A stretch of DNA of 55,567 nt from CAWUIO01 sp963922455 (GTDB lineage: Bacteria; Bacteroidota; Bacteroidia; Cytophagales; Microscillaceae). The DNA is taken from the NCBI GenBank assembly GCA_963922455.1, contig CAWUIO010000034.1, forward strand, positions 1-55,567, given 5' to 3'. The notes beneath the pieces are model-generated. The model had not been told where the DNA came from and searched no databases. It saw only the letters and a program-made list of their open reading frames with translations. A program made the translations under genes and the position numbers. Shown here one piece after another: positions 1 to 9,900 of this stretch. How positions within the stretch are numbered: position 1 is the stretch's first letter; each line of letters starts with the position of its first letter.

Positions 1-40
1 TCTTTCATTCCCATATTTACAAAAAAGATGTGGGTAATCA

Positions 41-157
41 ATAGCATGTCTGAGCTCGTGTTGGCCCGTGGGCAAAGGCAGCGAGTAGCGAAAGCCCGGC
101 CCGCGCTTGCCCTGTATCTCCAATGGGGGCAGCAACCTAGGAGCGCGGGCAAGCCCC
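41..157 (+). repeat. Structured ~130-bp interspersed element, copy A (5' end degraded)
   Basis: One of nine related elements; I define + as the orientation running from GGCTTAGGG to AAGCCCC. Here the core CGAGTAGCGAAAGCCCG and the helix CCCGCGC/GCGCGGG are intact, as is the 3' end GCAAGCCCC. The 5' GGCTTAGGGATAGAGC block has decayed to an ATAGC remnant, so the outer stem P1 cannot form. The 3' end lies 9 bp beyond the stop codon of the minus-strand leucine-rich-repeat gene, tail to tail with it. Confidence 0.75.
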
Positions 158-166
158 TCCTTCTTT

Positions 167-2680
167 TTATTTAAAGGTCACTTTGCAAGGGGCTAATTCT
201 TTTTTGAGCCATTCTCGAATCTCCCAATAGTTGGGTAAGCTCCGGGGCAACTCCAATTTTTGGAGATTATGCAATCGAGCCAAGGATGAGGGCACACTTT
301 CCAAGGGATTACCCGATAAACTCAGCTCCTCGAGGGAGGTGAGCCGCCCTATTTCCTCGGGTATGTGCTTCAATTTATTATTACTCAAATGTAAATGTTT
401 TAAGGACCGGAGCTGTCCGATTTCTTTGGGCAATTTATGCAGGGAATTAGAAAAAGCCCAAAGTTCTTCTAGCCGGTGCAATTGACCAATTTCGGGGGGT
501 AATTGGGATAAGCGATTGTTAAAGACCGATAAAATTTTAAGTTGGCTCAAGTCACCAATTTGGGGAGGTATGTGGGTGATTTGCGCTCCGGTAAAACGTA
601 ATTTGTAGATTGCTTTCCAGTTGGACATCTGGGGAGACAAGAAGGCCAGAGGGATATCGTCCAAACGGAGATATTTTAAATAATCCATTTGGTACAATAC
701 AGGGGGCAACTGGTTTATGTAACTGAATTGGCCAGGAGATTTGACAATCTCGATATGATCGATATGCTTATACTGTAAGAGAGCCGGGCTAATGTTATGA
801 AAAGCAAACCGGATAGATAAAATCTGACTATAATTGATCAACTCTTCCAGGAGGTCGGAAAAAAACATCCCTCCGCTGGCTAAAATTTGTCCTTGGGCTA
901 TTCCTCCAAAATGATAGGCCATATTGACCCAAGCCTCCTGGTCTACTTCGGGACAAAGAAGCATTTGAGTGACTTGTTGTTCCGTGCTGAGTCTGTCGAG
1001 GCTCAGTTTAAAGCCCAGTACGTAATTACCCGCTTGCGTATTGAGTAGGGCATTTGCCTGCTTTTTGACCGCAGCTTCGGGGTGAAAAAAAGACAAACCC
1101 AAGACATAACTCAGTTGTACCTTATCCAGGCTTCGGGTTCTCAGGAGGTTCAAGGCCAAAAGCACGGAGGCTGGGTCGCGGGAAAAGAGTAAATTTTTGA
1201 TTTTACTAAACTCTCTTCCCTTCAGGGGAGGCTCACGCTGCAATACATAGCGATAGAGTTGCTCCTCGGTAGCCCAATTTGAAGATTCTAGATATTCGGC
1301 TTGGAGTTTATAACTTGGTTTTTCGCCTACTACCAAGGTAGAAGCTTGCTCCAGGTCGCCCGTTTTTATGCGTATTCCTTGTTCCAAAAGTTTCTTTTTG
1401 GCCCCAGCCACGGTATAGCGTTTGGATCTACCAATTAGAGAAAGCTCTTTTCTATCTTCAATTTCGTGCAAATCACAGGAGGTTCTTAGATAAGACATGG
1501 CGGCCAGGGCCAAACGACTCACCGGAGCCAGTCTGAAGCGGGTTAAGTTTAGAAACTCCGGCATACCGGCCAAGGCCACAGCCGAGGGAATATCTCTTAA
1601 AAACAGGTAAGCCGCCGCTTGTTGCTCCACGAGGCTCCTTTCTTCTTGGTGGAGCTCCTGTAAAAAACTTCGCAAGGCTTGGGAAGGTATGTGACGGTTA
1701 CCCTCCAAATTGCAACTTTTCAAGCGAATGAATAAAGGAGTCAAACATGGAGGCAACTGCTCTATCTGATTGAATGATACATCCAGATGAGACAAATATT
1801 GGAGGGATGTCAAACTAGAGGGCAAGAAACGGATTCGGTTGCTACTGAGGTTTAATTCCTCAAGACGCTCAAAATTGAGTATCCACGGGGGGATTTCCTT
1901 AAAATGGGCATTGATGGCATACAAAGTTTGCAATTGGGGCAGATGGGAAGGCAAGTCAGATGCTGCCCGGAAACGGTTGGCCAAGAGCGACCTCACGTGA
2001 CGTAATTCTTTGATGTTATCGGGCAAGAACTTCCGGGTATTGATGAGGTCTAAGTAGTTTAATTGTGGTAGATCAGACAGGAGTTCAAAAGTACCCTGTA
2101 ATTGTAACTGAGAGCTATCACGAAGGGTGAGGGCCTCTAAATTGGTCAATTTTCCTAATAAAGCGGGAAATTTCCGGATACGGCAGCCTGATAAAACCAA
2201 GTGAAAAGGGTGATCTAAACGGGAAAGCACCTCCAAAACTTGTTCTAAATCCAGGTTAGGATTATCGGATAAGTTAATCATCCGGATATTGGTCAATTCG
2301 CCCAAGTTTTCCGGTAATTTCGTCAAAGGATTTGCTTTCAAATTTAAGTGGGTGAGTTCTTTGAGGGCCGCAATTTGGTGGGGTATGGTTTGGATATAGT
2401 TATTGCGTAGGTCCAAATGCTTGAGGGTGGGCAATTGCCAAAGTACCGGAGGTATTTCTCTCAAGAAATTACGGGAGAGGTTTAAGTCTTCCAGGCAATG
2501 GAGTCCTTGCAATTCCAGAGGCAGGCCCTCAAGTTGATTATGCGAAACATTGAGTTTTTGCAAATACGTTAATTTCCCTAAGGAAGGCGGTAATTGGGTC
2601 AGCTGTCGGTTGTAGACCGACAAATATGTCACATTTGCTGGGCTGGCCAGGGCTTGATCTAAACTACGATAAACGGTCAT
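167..2680 (-). CDS. Leucine-rich-repeat protein with a BRCT-like insert
   Basis: 837 aa. Residues ~15-340 and ~650-815 are leucine-rich repeats of the bacterial type (LxxLxxLxLxxNxLxxLPxxI spacing, e.g. LKHLDLRNNYIQTIP). Between them is a helical region, with a stretch at ~405-450 (ELSLIGRS...KKLLEQGIRI...LVVGE) that resembles the start of a BRCT fold; that reading is inference. No signal peptide or membrane segment is seen, so it is probably cytoplasmic. Repeats of this kind bind proteins, but the partner is unknown. It is the last gene of a minus-strand run after the TerB-like and MenE-like genes, 44 bp downstream of the latter. Repeat element A follows its stop codon. Confidence 0.85.
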   Translation of the reverse strand: MTVYRSLDQALASPANVTYLSVYNRQLTQLPPSLGKLTYLQKLNVSHNQLEGLPLELQGLHCLEDLNLSRNFLREIPPVLWQLPTLKHLDLRNNYIQTIPHQIAALKELTHLNLKANPLTKLPENLGELTNIRMINLSDNPNLDLEQVLEVLSRLDHPFHLVLSGCRIRKFPALLGKLTNLEALTLRDSSQLQLQGTFELLSDLPQLNYLDLINTRKFLPDNIKELRHVRSLLANRFRAASDLPSHLPQLQTLYAINAHFKEIPPWILNFERLEELNLSSNRIRFLPSSLTSLQYLSHLDVSFNQIEQLPPCLTPLFIRLKSCNLEGNRHIPSQALRSFLQELHQEERSLVEQQAAAYLFLRDIPSAVALAGMPEFLNLTRFRLAPVSRLALAAMSYLRTSCDLHEIEDRKELSLIGRSKRYTVAGAKKKLLEQGIRIKTGDLEQASTLVVGEKPSYKLQAEYLESSNWATEEQLYRYVLQREPPLKGREFSKIKNLLFSRDPASVLLALNLLRTRSLDKVQLSYVLGLSFFHPEAAVKKQANALLNTQAGNYVLGFKLSLDRLSTEQQVTQMLLCPEVDQEAWVNMAYHFGGIAQGQILASGGMFFSDLLEELINYSQILSIRFAFHNISPALLQYKHIDHIEIVKSPGQFSYINQLPPVLYQMDYLKYLRLDDIPLAFLSPQMSNWKAIYKLRFTGAQITHIPPQIGDLSQLKILSVFNNRLSQLPPEIGQLHRLEELWAFSNSLHKLPKEIGQLRSLKHLHLSNNKLKHIPEEIGRLTSLEELSLSGNPLESVPSSLARLHNLQKLELPRSLPNYWEIREWLKKELAPCKVTFK

Positions 2681-2724
2681 GGAATTCTCTCAAATGCAGC
2701 TAGATAAATACAGGTGTCTGGGAA

Positions 2725-3867
2725 TCAGGAATTATGCAGGCTATCCAGTGTGTGTTTTCTGCGGACTTTACCCGTTTCGGTACGTGCAAACTCCTCAACT
2801 GCGATGATTTTTTTGGGAATTTCGTATTTATTTAGCGTTTTTGCAAGTTGATTTTTTAATAAAAGCTCGGTTTTAACATCTAAACCTGGGTGCTCGATAA
2901 GTAGTATTACTTTTTCGCCTAAGCGCTCATCTTTTTGTGAGGCAATAAAATAGTCTGTACGCGGCACAATAGTCGTAAAAACCTCCGCCATTTTTTGCTC
3001 CAAGGGTTCTACCAATACCTTGATCCCGCCTGAGTTGATTACGTGGTCGACTCGGCCTAGCCATTCAAAGGCATCCTGAGCCTTGAGTCGTACCCGGTCA
3101 TTGGTTTGTATCCACTGCCCTAGGGTTACCGCCCCTCGTACGGCCAAACATTGCCGATCATCTACTTGGATTTCATTGCCAGGTAGTAGTTGAAACGAAG
3201 TACTTGCCTGGGAACCATTCAAAGCTCTCAAAGCAATATGAGAGACGGTTTCTGTCATGCCGTAGGTACTGTATACCGGAGCCTTAAGCTTTTGGAGCTT
3301 TGCCCATAATGGAGCCGAGACCGGAGCGCCTCCCACAATTATGGCCTGGGCCTTTTCCAAAGACCGGATAACATGCGCTTCTTGCTCGAGTAAGGTCTGC
3401 AATTGTAGGGGTACGAGGGCCCAAAAATCATAACTTGGCAATTCCTCAGGACTTAAACTCCGCAAAAACTCCGCATAGGGATTGCTCTGGGGAGGAATTA
3501 CGTGCAGATGCAGCCCCCCCAATAAACCCCGTACGAGCATCATACGCCCTCCAATGTACTGGGTAGGGATACATACCAAAGCCCGGGCCCCCGCTTGTAG
3601 GCCTAAAAAACGAAGGGTAGCCTGAGCACTCGCGTCCATTTGCTCCCGATGAATTTTAATTTCTTTGGGTTTACCGGTGGAACCCGAAGTATGTATAGGG
3701 AAAACTTCTTGGCCTTGAAGCCAATCTTGACAAAATTGCAGGGCTTGTTGGCCATAGGCATCTATGCCGAGTGAAGTTAGCTCAACCAGGGGAAGTTCTT
3801 CCAGGGTGAAATGATGGCCTTTCCAGGTAATACTGCCCCTTGGTTTACTCGGACTCGTAGATTTCAT
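2725..3867 (-). CDS. menE: MenE-like o-succinylbenzoate--CoA ligase (AMP-binding)
   Basis: 380 aa ANL-superfamily acyl-CoA ligase. The P-loop-like motif IHTSGSTGKPKEI, the A5-type motif STYGMTETVSHIAL, the A8 region GRVDHVINSGGIKV and the C-terminal ETGKVRRKH lysine segment are all visible. The short length suits MenE, which activates o-succinylbenzoate with ATP and CoA in menaquinone synthesis, rather than long acyl-CoA synthetases of over 500 aa. No other men gene is in the window, so the substrate is inferred from length and family. The start overlaps the end of the TerB-like gene by 23 bp, suggesting translational coupling. A different short AMP-dependent ligase remains possible. Confidence 0.75.
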   Translation of the reverse strand: MKSTSPSKPRGSITWKGHHFTLEELPLVELTSLGIDAYGQQALQFCQDWLQGQEVFPIHTSGSTGKPKEIKIHREQMDASAQATLRFLGLQAGARALVCIPTQYIGGRMMLVRGLLGGLHLHVIPPQSNPYAEFLRSLSPEELPSYDFWALVPLQLQTLLEQEAHVIRSLEKAQAIIVGGAPVSAPLWAKLQKLKAPVYSTYGMTETVSHIALRALNGSQASTSFQLLPGNEIQVDDRQCLAVRGAVTLGQWIQTNDRVRLKAQDAFEWLGRVDHVINSGGIKVLVEPLEQKMAEVFTTIVPRTDYFIASQKDERLGEKVILLIEHPGLDVKTELLLKNQLAKTLNKYEIPKKIIAVEEFARTETGKVRRKHTLDSLHNS

Positions 3868-4627
3868 ACAAATCTTCTTGGAAACGATTGATTAATGCTT
3901 GTTCTTCGGGAGTAATTCCGGCCACTTCGGCAACCTTGATCATAACATTCATAAATTTCTGAATGAGGTCTTCATCTAAGGCAAGCCGATTTTTACGTAT
4001 TAGGAAAAGGGCGTGCTCATACGTGCTTTCTAAATCTAAAACCATGAGGTCCTTGATGACCTGAAAGCGATCTTCGGCCAGCCAATCAAAATGGCCTAAG
4101 TTTTCCTTGATGACACTTTGAAAGGCTTCTCTTTCTTCCTCCATAAATACCTTATCGGCCATAACCATAACGTAGGCTAGTTGACCAATGGTACTGTATA
4201 AATTACTGAGCTCGGCACTCATTTTAAGATTATGCCGGGATTGATTATGGATGTATAGGTCTAGCACTTCTTTTTCCAGTTCATAAGCCCCTTCTCTCTG
4301 GCTCTCAGGGATACCCAGGGAGTCCAAACCTTTTTCTATGGCATAAAAATAGGAGCGGATGCGTACCCGGTTTAAGGATTTACTCTCTTTTTTAAGTAAT
4401 TGAAGCGTTTTGTCTTTTTGTTCATCCGGACTTGGCAAACTACCCCCAAATTCATTTTGGAGAGTTTTATATTCCATCATACTGTCAAGCCCCAAAACTT
4501 CACGCAAAGCATTTTCTAGAGGAATGGCTTTTAAATCGTTCAAAAGTATTTTTTGATTGGCATATGTATAAGCCCATACACATAAGGCTTGGCTTACATG
4601 TAACTCCTGGATCGTAGGTTTAAGCAT
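3845..4627 (-). CDS. TerB-like tellurite-resistance-domain protein
   Basis: 260 aa, almost wholly alpha-helical and acidic. The region from ~125 (LYSTIGQLAYVMVMADKVFMEEEREAFQSVI) to the end (AEVAGITPEEQALINRFQ) shows two copies of the pattern A.aD..v...E...f, typical of TerB/DjlA-like domains, which bind metal or act as membrane-stress scaffolds. No signal peptide is visible. It is the first gene of the minus-strand run leading into menE and the LRR gene. The precise function is unknown; the domain assignment comes from pattern recognition only. Confidence 0.6.
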   Translation of the reverse strand: MLKPTIQELHVSQALCVWAYTYANQKILLNDLKAIPLENALREVLGLDSMMEYKTLQNEFGGSLPSPDEQKDKTLQLLKKESKSLNRVRIRSYFYAIEKGLDSLGIPESQREGAYELEKEVLDLYIHNQSRHNLKMSAELSNLYSTIGQLAYVMVMADKVFMEEEREAFQSVIKENLGHFDWLAEDRFQVIKDLMVLDLESTYEHALFLIRKNRLALDEDLIQKFMNVMIKVAEVAGITPEEQALINRFQEDLYEIYESE

Positions 4628-4911
4628 TAGAGGCGTATGTTTGAATGTGGTTTTGCTCTAAAAATACTCAAATTGCCTGAAAAAATAAAACCCCTTCCTG
4701 CCTTTTGTTTTTCCAGTAAAAGAGTCATATACGTGCCTCTGAAACAATTTTGGCTTAGTCTCGTAGATAAGCTATCTAGATAAAGATATTAGATTTCTTC
4801 ATCCCCAGCCTTAGAATTCAACAATATTTACTTATATTCTATACCAAGCTTGCTTTGTGTACCCTATTCAAAAACTGAAAACCATGGTACTACATAGTTA
4901 AATGAACATCT

Positions 4912-5262
4912 ATGAATAAGATTCACTATCAAATCGTCGTGAACGAGTCGGGTTCCGAATTTTTGGAGGTATATTTTTGCCAAACCAAAATTAATTTTTC
5001 CAGCGAAAATCCGATGAAAGCCCGTAATCAGGCATTAAACTATCTATTTCAAACCAAGCAGGCCGGTAATTGGACGCGTGATGCTTTTTTTCAACTATAC
5101 TTAGTATATGCCGAGGATGACGGGCAAGAAGAATCCATTGTATTGGCCAATGGTTACCAAAAAAGTACGGGTATTTCCTTAAAAGAAGACAACTTAAAAC
5201 GAGAAAAAGAGCTCTACCGCATTCAAAGAATGGCTAGTCAGCTACCGCAACCCGTGTGGTAG
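4912..5262 (+). CDS. Hypothetical protein, 116 aa
   Basis: I do not recognise this protein. It is soluble, mixed alpha/beta by eye, with a basic C-terminus and no signal peptide. The start ATG follows a 284-bp gene-free spacer that separates it from the divergent TerB-like run, so it probably has its own promoter. Codon use resembles its neighbours. It stands alone, with a DinB-like gene convergent downstream. Confidence 0.6.
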   Translation: MNKIHYQIVVNESGSEFLEVYFCQTKINFSSENPMKARNQALNYLFQTKQAGNWTRDAFFQLYLVYAEDDGQEESIVLANGYQKSTGISLKEDNLKREKELYRIQRMASQLPQPVW

Positions 5263-5417
5263 TCTACCTTGTGCTAAGCGCATTTCAATCAATCTCCTAG
5301 CTGTCTAAGTCAAGGCTTTGGTTTTGGGTGAACCTTGTGTGGATACTCTGCGTCCAAACGCAAAGCCATGGGTACTGCCAGTAAATCATCTTTTAAAGCC
5401 CTTAGTCTGGCCCAAGA

Positions 5418-5873
5418 CTATGCTCCATCCTGGCTGAGCAACCTCCGGTGAAAGTTAATTTGCCCCAAGTGGTAACTAAAATGGGCTAAAACATGAAACA
5501 AAATAAGTTGGGTGGGGTAATTTGCTCCTTCTACCTCCACCGGATACTGTCCATCTAAAAGTTGGGCGTCCAGGGGGTCTAGTATATTTTCTACCCGGCT
5601 AAGCAGTGTATTGAGTTCCTGTAACAATTGGCTACGAGACTGGGCCTCTCCCCGAAACTCCAAGGCCTTATCACGCGCGTAGGTTTCCCCTCCTAAATGG
5701 TCCCCTAGGTAAGTTTTTAAACTGCCAAGGAGGTGCAAAACTAGGTTTCCGGCCGAATTGGGGATGGAATCGGTTTTGATCCACATATCTTCCTCTCGAG
5801 CGTAGGATTCTACTTCTTGGATGAGAGATTTTAGTTCCCTTTGCAAGATCAAACGATAATGTTTAGGCTGCAT
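5418..5873 (-). CDS. DinB-like / DUF1572-type protein
   Basis: 151 aa four-helix-bundle protein. The histidines in NLVLHLLGSL and in HVLAHFSYHLGQINFHR fit the metal-binding His triad of the DinB/YfiT superfamily. Members include metal-dependent thiol transferases (bacillithiol or mycothiol dependent) and many of unknown role. A bacillithiol enzyme (BshC) is encoded elsewhere in this window, so a bacillithiol-linked role is conceivable but unproven. It is monocistronic and convergent with the 116-aa gene. Confidence 0.7.
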   Translation of the reverse strand: MQPKHYRLILQRELKSLIQEVESYAREEDMWIKTDSIPNSAGNLVLHLLGSLKTYLGDHLGGETYARDKALEFRGEAQSRSQLLQELNTLLSRVENILDPLDAQLLDGQYPVEVEGANYPTQLILFHVLAHFSYHLGQINFHRRLLSQDGA

Positions 5874-6055
5874 ATCTTTCTTTTATAAAGTTCTTTTTTA
5901 GGTTTGAATATACGAAGATTGTTCAAGATCTTTGGAGAGGCTGGTAAAAATGTTCTTACTTATTGGGATAAGTTCCATGCCTAGCTTTGGGAAACCAAGG
6001 AGACGAAGCCCCAAGGCTTTTTAAATTGTATTAGAAGTTTCACAATCACAAGATC

Positions 6056-6508
6056 ATGACGAAAATTCAAAAGCTTTTTTTTCTTTTAAGTGTACTCTTA
6101 TATCTGGGTGCCTGTGGAGGTGCCTCAAACCCTGACTCCGAAGATTCTGAGGAAGAAAATACTTCCGAAAGCAGCTCAAGCACTACGACTCCAGAGGCTA
6201 GCCCCAAAGAACCCGAACCCGAATTGAGTGAGTTGGCCCTGGCTGGTAAAAAATTATTTCAAGCCAACTGCTCGCAATGCCACCTGGTTGATGAGTCGGT
6301 ACTGATTGGGCCAGGTCTAAAAGGAGTGACCAAACGCCAAGACAAGGAGTGGATCTTGAAGTTTATCAAAAATTCTCAAGCGGTTATCGAGAGTGGAGAT
6401 GAGTATGCCGTTGCCTTGTACGAGCAATACAATAAAACCCTTATGCAGAGCTTTCCTTGGCCAGACGAAGACTTAGAAGCTGTATACGCTTACTTAGAAG
6501 CTTTATAA
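6056..6508 (+). CDS. Cytochrome c lipoprotein
   Basis: 150 aa. An N-terminal hydrophobic stretch ending in the lipobox LYLGAC predicts a lipoprotein. An acidic Ser/Thr/Pro/Glu linker (residues ~22-60) follows, then a class I cytochrome c domain with haem site CSQCH (about residues 74-78) and a distal methionine in KTLMQSFPWP as likely axial ligand. It probably carries electrons on the periplasmic face of a membrane. The 82-aa membrane-protein gene starts 9 bp after the stop and is presumably co-transcribed. Confidence 0.85.
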   Translation: MTKIQKLFFLLSVLLYLGACGGASNPDSEDSEEENTSESSSSTTTPEASPKEPEPELSELALAGKKLFQANCSQCHLVDESVLIGPGLKGVTKRQDKEWILKFIKNSQAVIESGDEYAVALYEQYNKTLMQSFPWPDEDLEAVYAYLEAL

Positions 6509-6517
6509 GGAAATCTT

Positions 6518-6766
6518 ATGAAAAGTATGCAAAATATCAAAGGGGTTTACTGGTTGTTGGTAGCCCTTTTTTTGGTACAAGTTGCCAATAGCGTTTTTAA
6601 ATTTTACAATAATCTCTATTATTTACGTTTATATCAGCTATTGGCCTTAGGAATATTCACCGCTATTTTGGGTTACTTGGCCGGAGTAAACCGTTGGTTG
6701 GTCATATTATTAAGCTTCGTGGGCTTAGGATTCGTGCTCATGCAATTTTGGATTATTTGGAATTAA
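6518..6766 (+). CDS. Small membrane protein, 82 aa
   Basis: Very hydrophobic, with two or three predicted membrane helices (around residues 9-27, 35-55 and 60-80) and few charged residues. It follows the cytochrome c lipoprotein gene by 9 bp, with the RBS-like AAGGAAA before the ATG, so the two probably form an operon. A link to electron transport is inference from position only; I do not recognise a family. Confidence 0.65.
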   Translation: MKSMQNIKGVYWLLVALFLVQVANSVFKFYNNLYYLRLYQLLALGIFTAILGYLAGVNRWLVILLSFVGLGFVLMQFWIIWN

Positions 6767-6917
6767 GCCCCCAAAAATAAGCTAAATGTTACTTTTTCGA
6801 AAAGATGCTATTTTTATGATTAACTACTTTAGAGCCTTACACTTGTAAGTCATCGAAAAAAAGACGTAATTACAGGTGTAGGCCCAAATACCATTTACCA
6901 ACCAACTCTACATCTTT

Positions 6918-9900
6918 ATGCACGTTATCGGAATTGGTGCATCCGCCGGAGGTTTAGAAGCGATCCGCTCCTTTTTTGAGGAAATCAATGCATTTCCAAA
7001 TGCTTCCTTCGTGATCATCCAACACCTCTCCCCTGATTTTAAGAGTTTGATGGGAGAGTTACTAAAAGACCATACTCCTCTTACCATCACCACCGCCTAC
7101 GACCACGAGAAAGTTCAAGCCAATACCATCTATCTTATCCCCCAAGGAAAAGTAATGGAAATTCACGCGGGGGAGTTATGGGTTCACGACAAAGATCCCA
7201 ATATTGCCATACACTACCCTATCGATACTTTCTTTCATAGCCTCGCCCAAAGCTATCAAGATAAGGCAATAGGTATTATTCTCTCTGGTACTGGCTCCGA
7301 TGGGACCCGTGGGCTCAAAAGTATCAAAGAAGAAGGCGGGATTGTAATGGTGCAAGACCCTGAGTCTTCCCAATTTGATGGTATGCCCAACAGTGCTATC
7401 AGCACTGGGCTGGTCGATATTTTGGGTACCCCCGAAGAACTGGCTAGTCAAACTGTACAGATTGTTCGGCAAGAGCCCAGCTCCGGGAACCATACCTACC
7501 TCGAGCGCCCCATAACCACCCGGGGCCTAAACAATATCTTGCATACTATTCTCATCAAAACGGGTCTAGATTTTCAGTATTACAAAAAAAGCACGCTGGC
7601 CCGCCGGCTTACCAAACGTATTCGGGTAAATAACTTAAACACCATTGAGGACTATTACGACTACTTGCTTAGCCACGAAGTCGAAGTAGAGTCCTTGGCC
7701 AAAGATATGCTCATTGGGGTGACCCAGTTTTTTCGCAATCCGGAAGCCTACGAAATCATAAAAAAAGAAGTAATCCCTGCTCTTTTTTCCGAAAAAAACC
7801 CCAGTGAAGATATTCGTATCTGGTCAATTGGTTGCTCTACGGGAGAAGAAGCCTATTCTTTGGCCCTTTTGCTGGAAGATTACCGGCATGAGCATAAAAT
7901 TCAACAAGGGTATAAGATTTTTGCTACCGACCTGGATAAAGAGGCCATTAATCGGGCTAGTTTAGGCTCCTACGTGGAAAGTATTTTTGTGGATATCCCC
8001 CCCGAGTTTTTAGAGCGCTACTTCATCCGCCGGAATGAAAGATATGAGGTGAAGAAGACTATCCGTGATAACATTGTTTTTGCCTCTCATAATGTACTAA
8101 AAGATCCACCTTTCATCAACTTAGACTTTATCAGTTGCCGCAATCTGCTTATTTACTTTGAGCCTAAGATGCAAATTTCTGTCTTAGATAAATTGCAGTA
8201 CTCGCTCAATAAGGGGGGCTATCTCTTCCTGGGCATCAGTGAATACCTCAAAAAAAACCTGGAAGACTACGAAATCATCAATAATAAATGGCGAATCTTC
8301 CGAAACAACCGTTCGGATAAACTGCCGGTTACCGAATGGCAGCACAAAACCTTCACCCCTTTAGACCGTAAAAGAGTTCAAGAACCCATCAAGCGGCCCA
8401 AAGAAAGGATAATAGCAAACCCGCTGGCCGAGAGTTACGCCACCGTTTTATTAGACCATTATGCCCCCCAATGTTTGTTGGTAGATCTAGAATTGGAAGT
8501 GCTCCATATGGCTGGTAAAATGGGTAATTATTTAAAGATGCCCGCTAGCCGTAACCAGTTTAACCTGGAGTATATGGTCAACCGGGAACAAAGTGCCATT
8601 TTTCGCTCGGGTATCCGAAAAGCCTCCAGCAGCAATAGTCCCTACTTGGTAAAAGAAGTACCCCTCAGCCGGAATGGGCAAGCCCAGCTCATGAACCTTC
8701 GCTTTACCCCAGTTTGGTCTGAAGAATTACAAGATAAGTACTTTGTCATTGAGTTTGAAGAAAACACCCAAGCTGAGCTTGCCAAGGATGTAGAGTTGAT
8801 TGAAGTATTCAGTCGTGATAAATATGCCCAACAACAGATTGAGTCCCTGCAATTAGAACTCAAAGAGACCAAGTACCGTCTCAAAATGGCCATAGAGCGC
8901 TATGAAACGACCAGTGAAGAATTACAGACCACCAACGAAGAACTGATGTCCTCCAATGAGGAAATGCAGAGCACCAATGAAGAGCTTCAATCGGTCAATG
9001 AGGAACTCCACACCGTGAATACAGAGCTGCAATCTAAAATAGAGGAGCTTACCAATGTCAATAATGATGTCAACAACCTCCTTACAAGCTCCGACATTGG
9101 GACCATCTTCCTCGACCGAGACCTACGTATCCGGAAATTTACCCCAGCCGTAGAAAAGCAATTTAACTTAGTCAATACCGATATCGGTAGGCCCATTTTT
9201 GATTTTAGTAGCAACTTTGGTTTCGAACAGTTCCGCAAAGATCTACTCGAGGTACTTAACGAAGGGGCCTCACATCAGTTTGAGATTGAACAACAAGAAG
9301 GCTTACACTATCTTATGAAATTTAACCCCTTTATCAATAAAAAAAGGGAAATTGATGGCTTAGTGATCTCCTTTGTGGATATAAGTGCTAGCAAAAAAGC
9401 CCAGAAAGCCTTGGAAGTAAGCGAAGGGAACTATAAAAAATTATACAACAATACCCCCGCCCTCCTTTATTCTATCAACCCAGAAGGGAAGATCACCTCC
9501 GTAAGCAACTATTGGCTTGAGTATATGGGCTACCAACGCTCCGAAGTACTCAACCGGCACTTTTATGATTTTGTCAGTGGTGAATTTAGGCCCGAAAGTC
9601 AAAATAATCACGGCGAGCCTTTCTTTGTATCAGGCAAAGCCGAACACCTTCCCTTCCAGTTTGTAAAGAAGAGTGGAGAAATCATGGATACCCTGCTATC
9701 TGCTATCTCCGAGAGTGATGAGTCGGGCAAGGCTACCCGCGCCCTGGCAATACTCACCGATATAACGGGCTTAAAACGGGCTGAGAACGCCTTAATTGAG
9801 AGCGAATCTCGCTTCCGTAACCTGGTAGACTCCTCACCTGTCTTAATCTGGATGCTTGACCAAGATATGAAAATTGTTCACCTCAATAAGACTTGGGAGC

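Noticed and set aside
6908..7093. Minus-strand frames inside the CheB-CheR kinase gene
   Set aside because: Shadows of the plus-strand coding sequence with no recognisable product.
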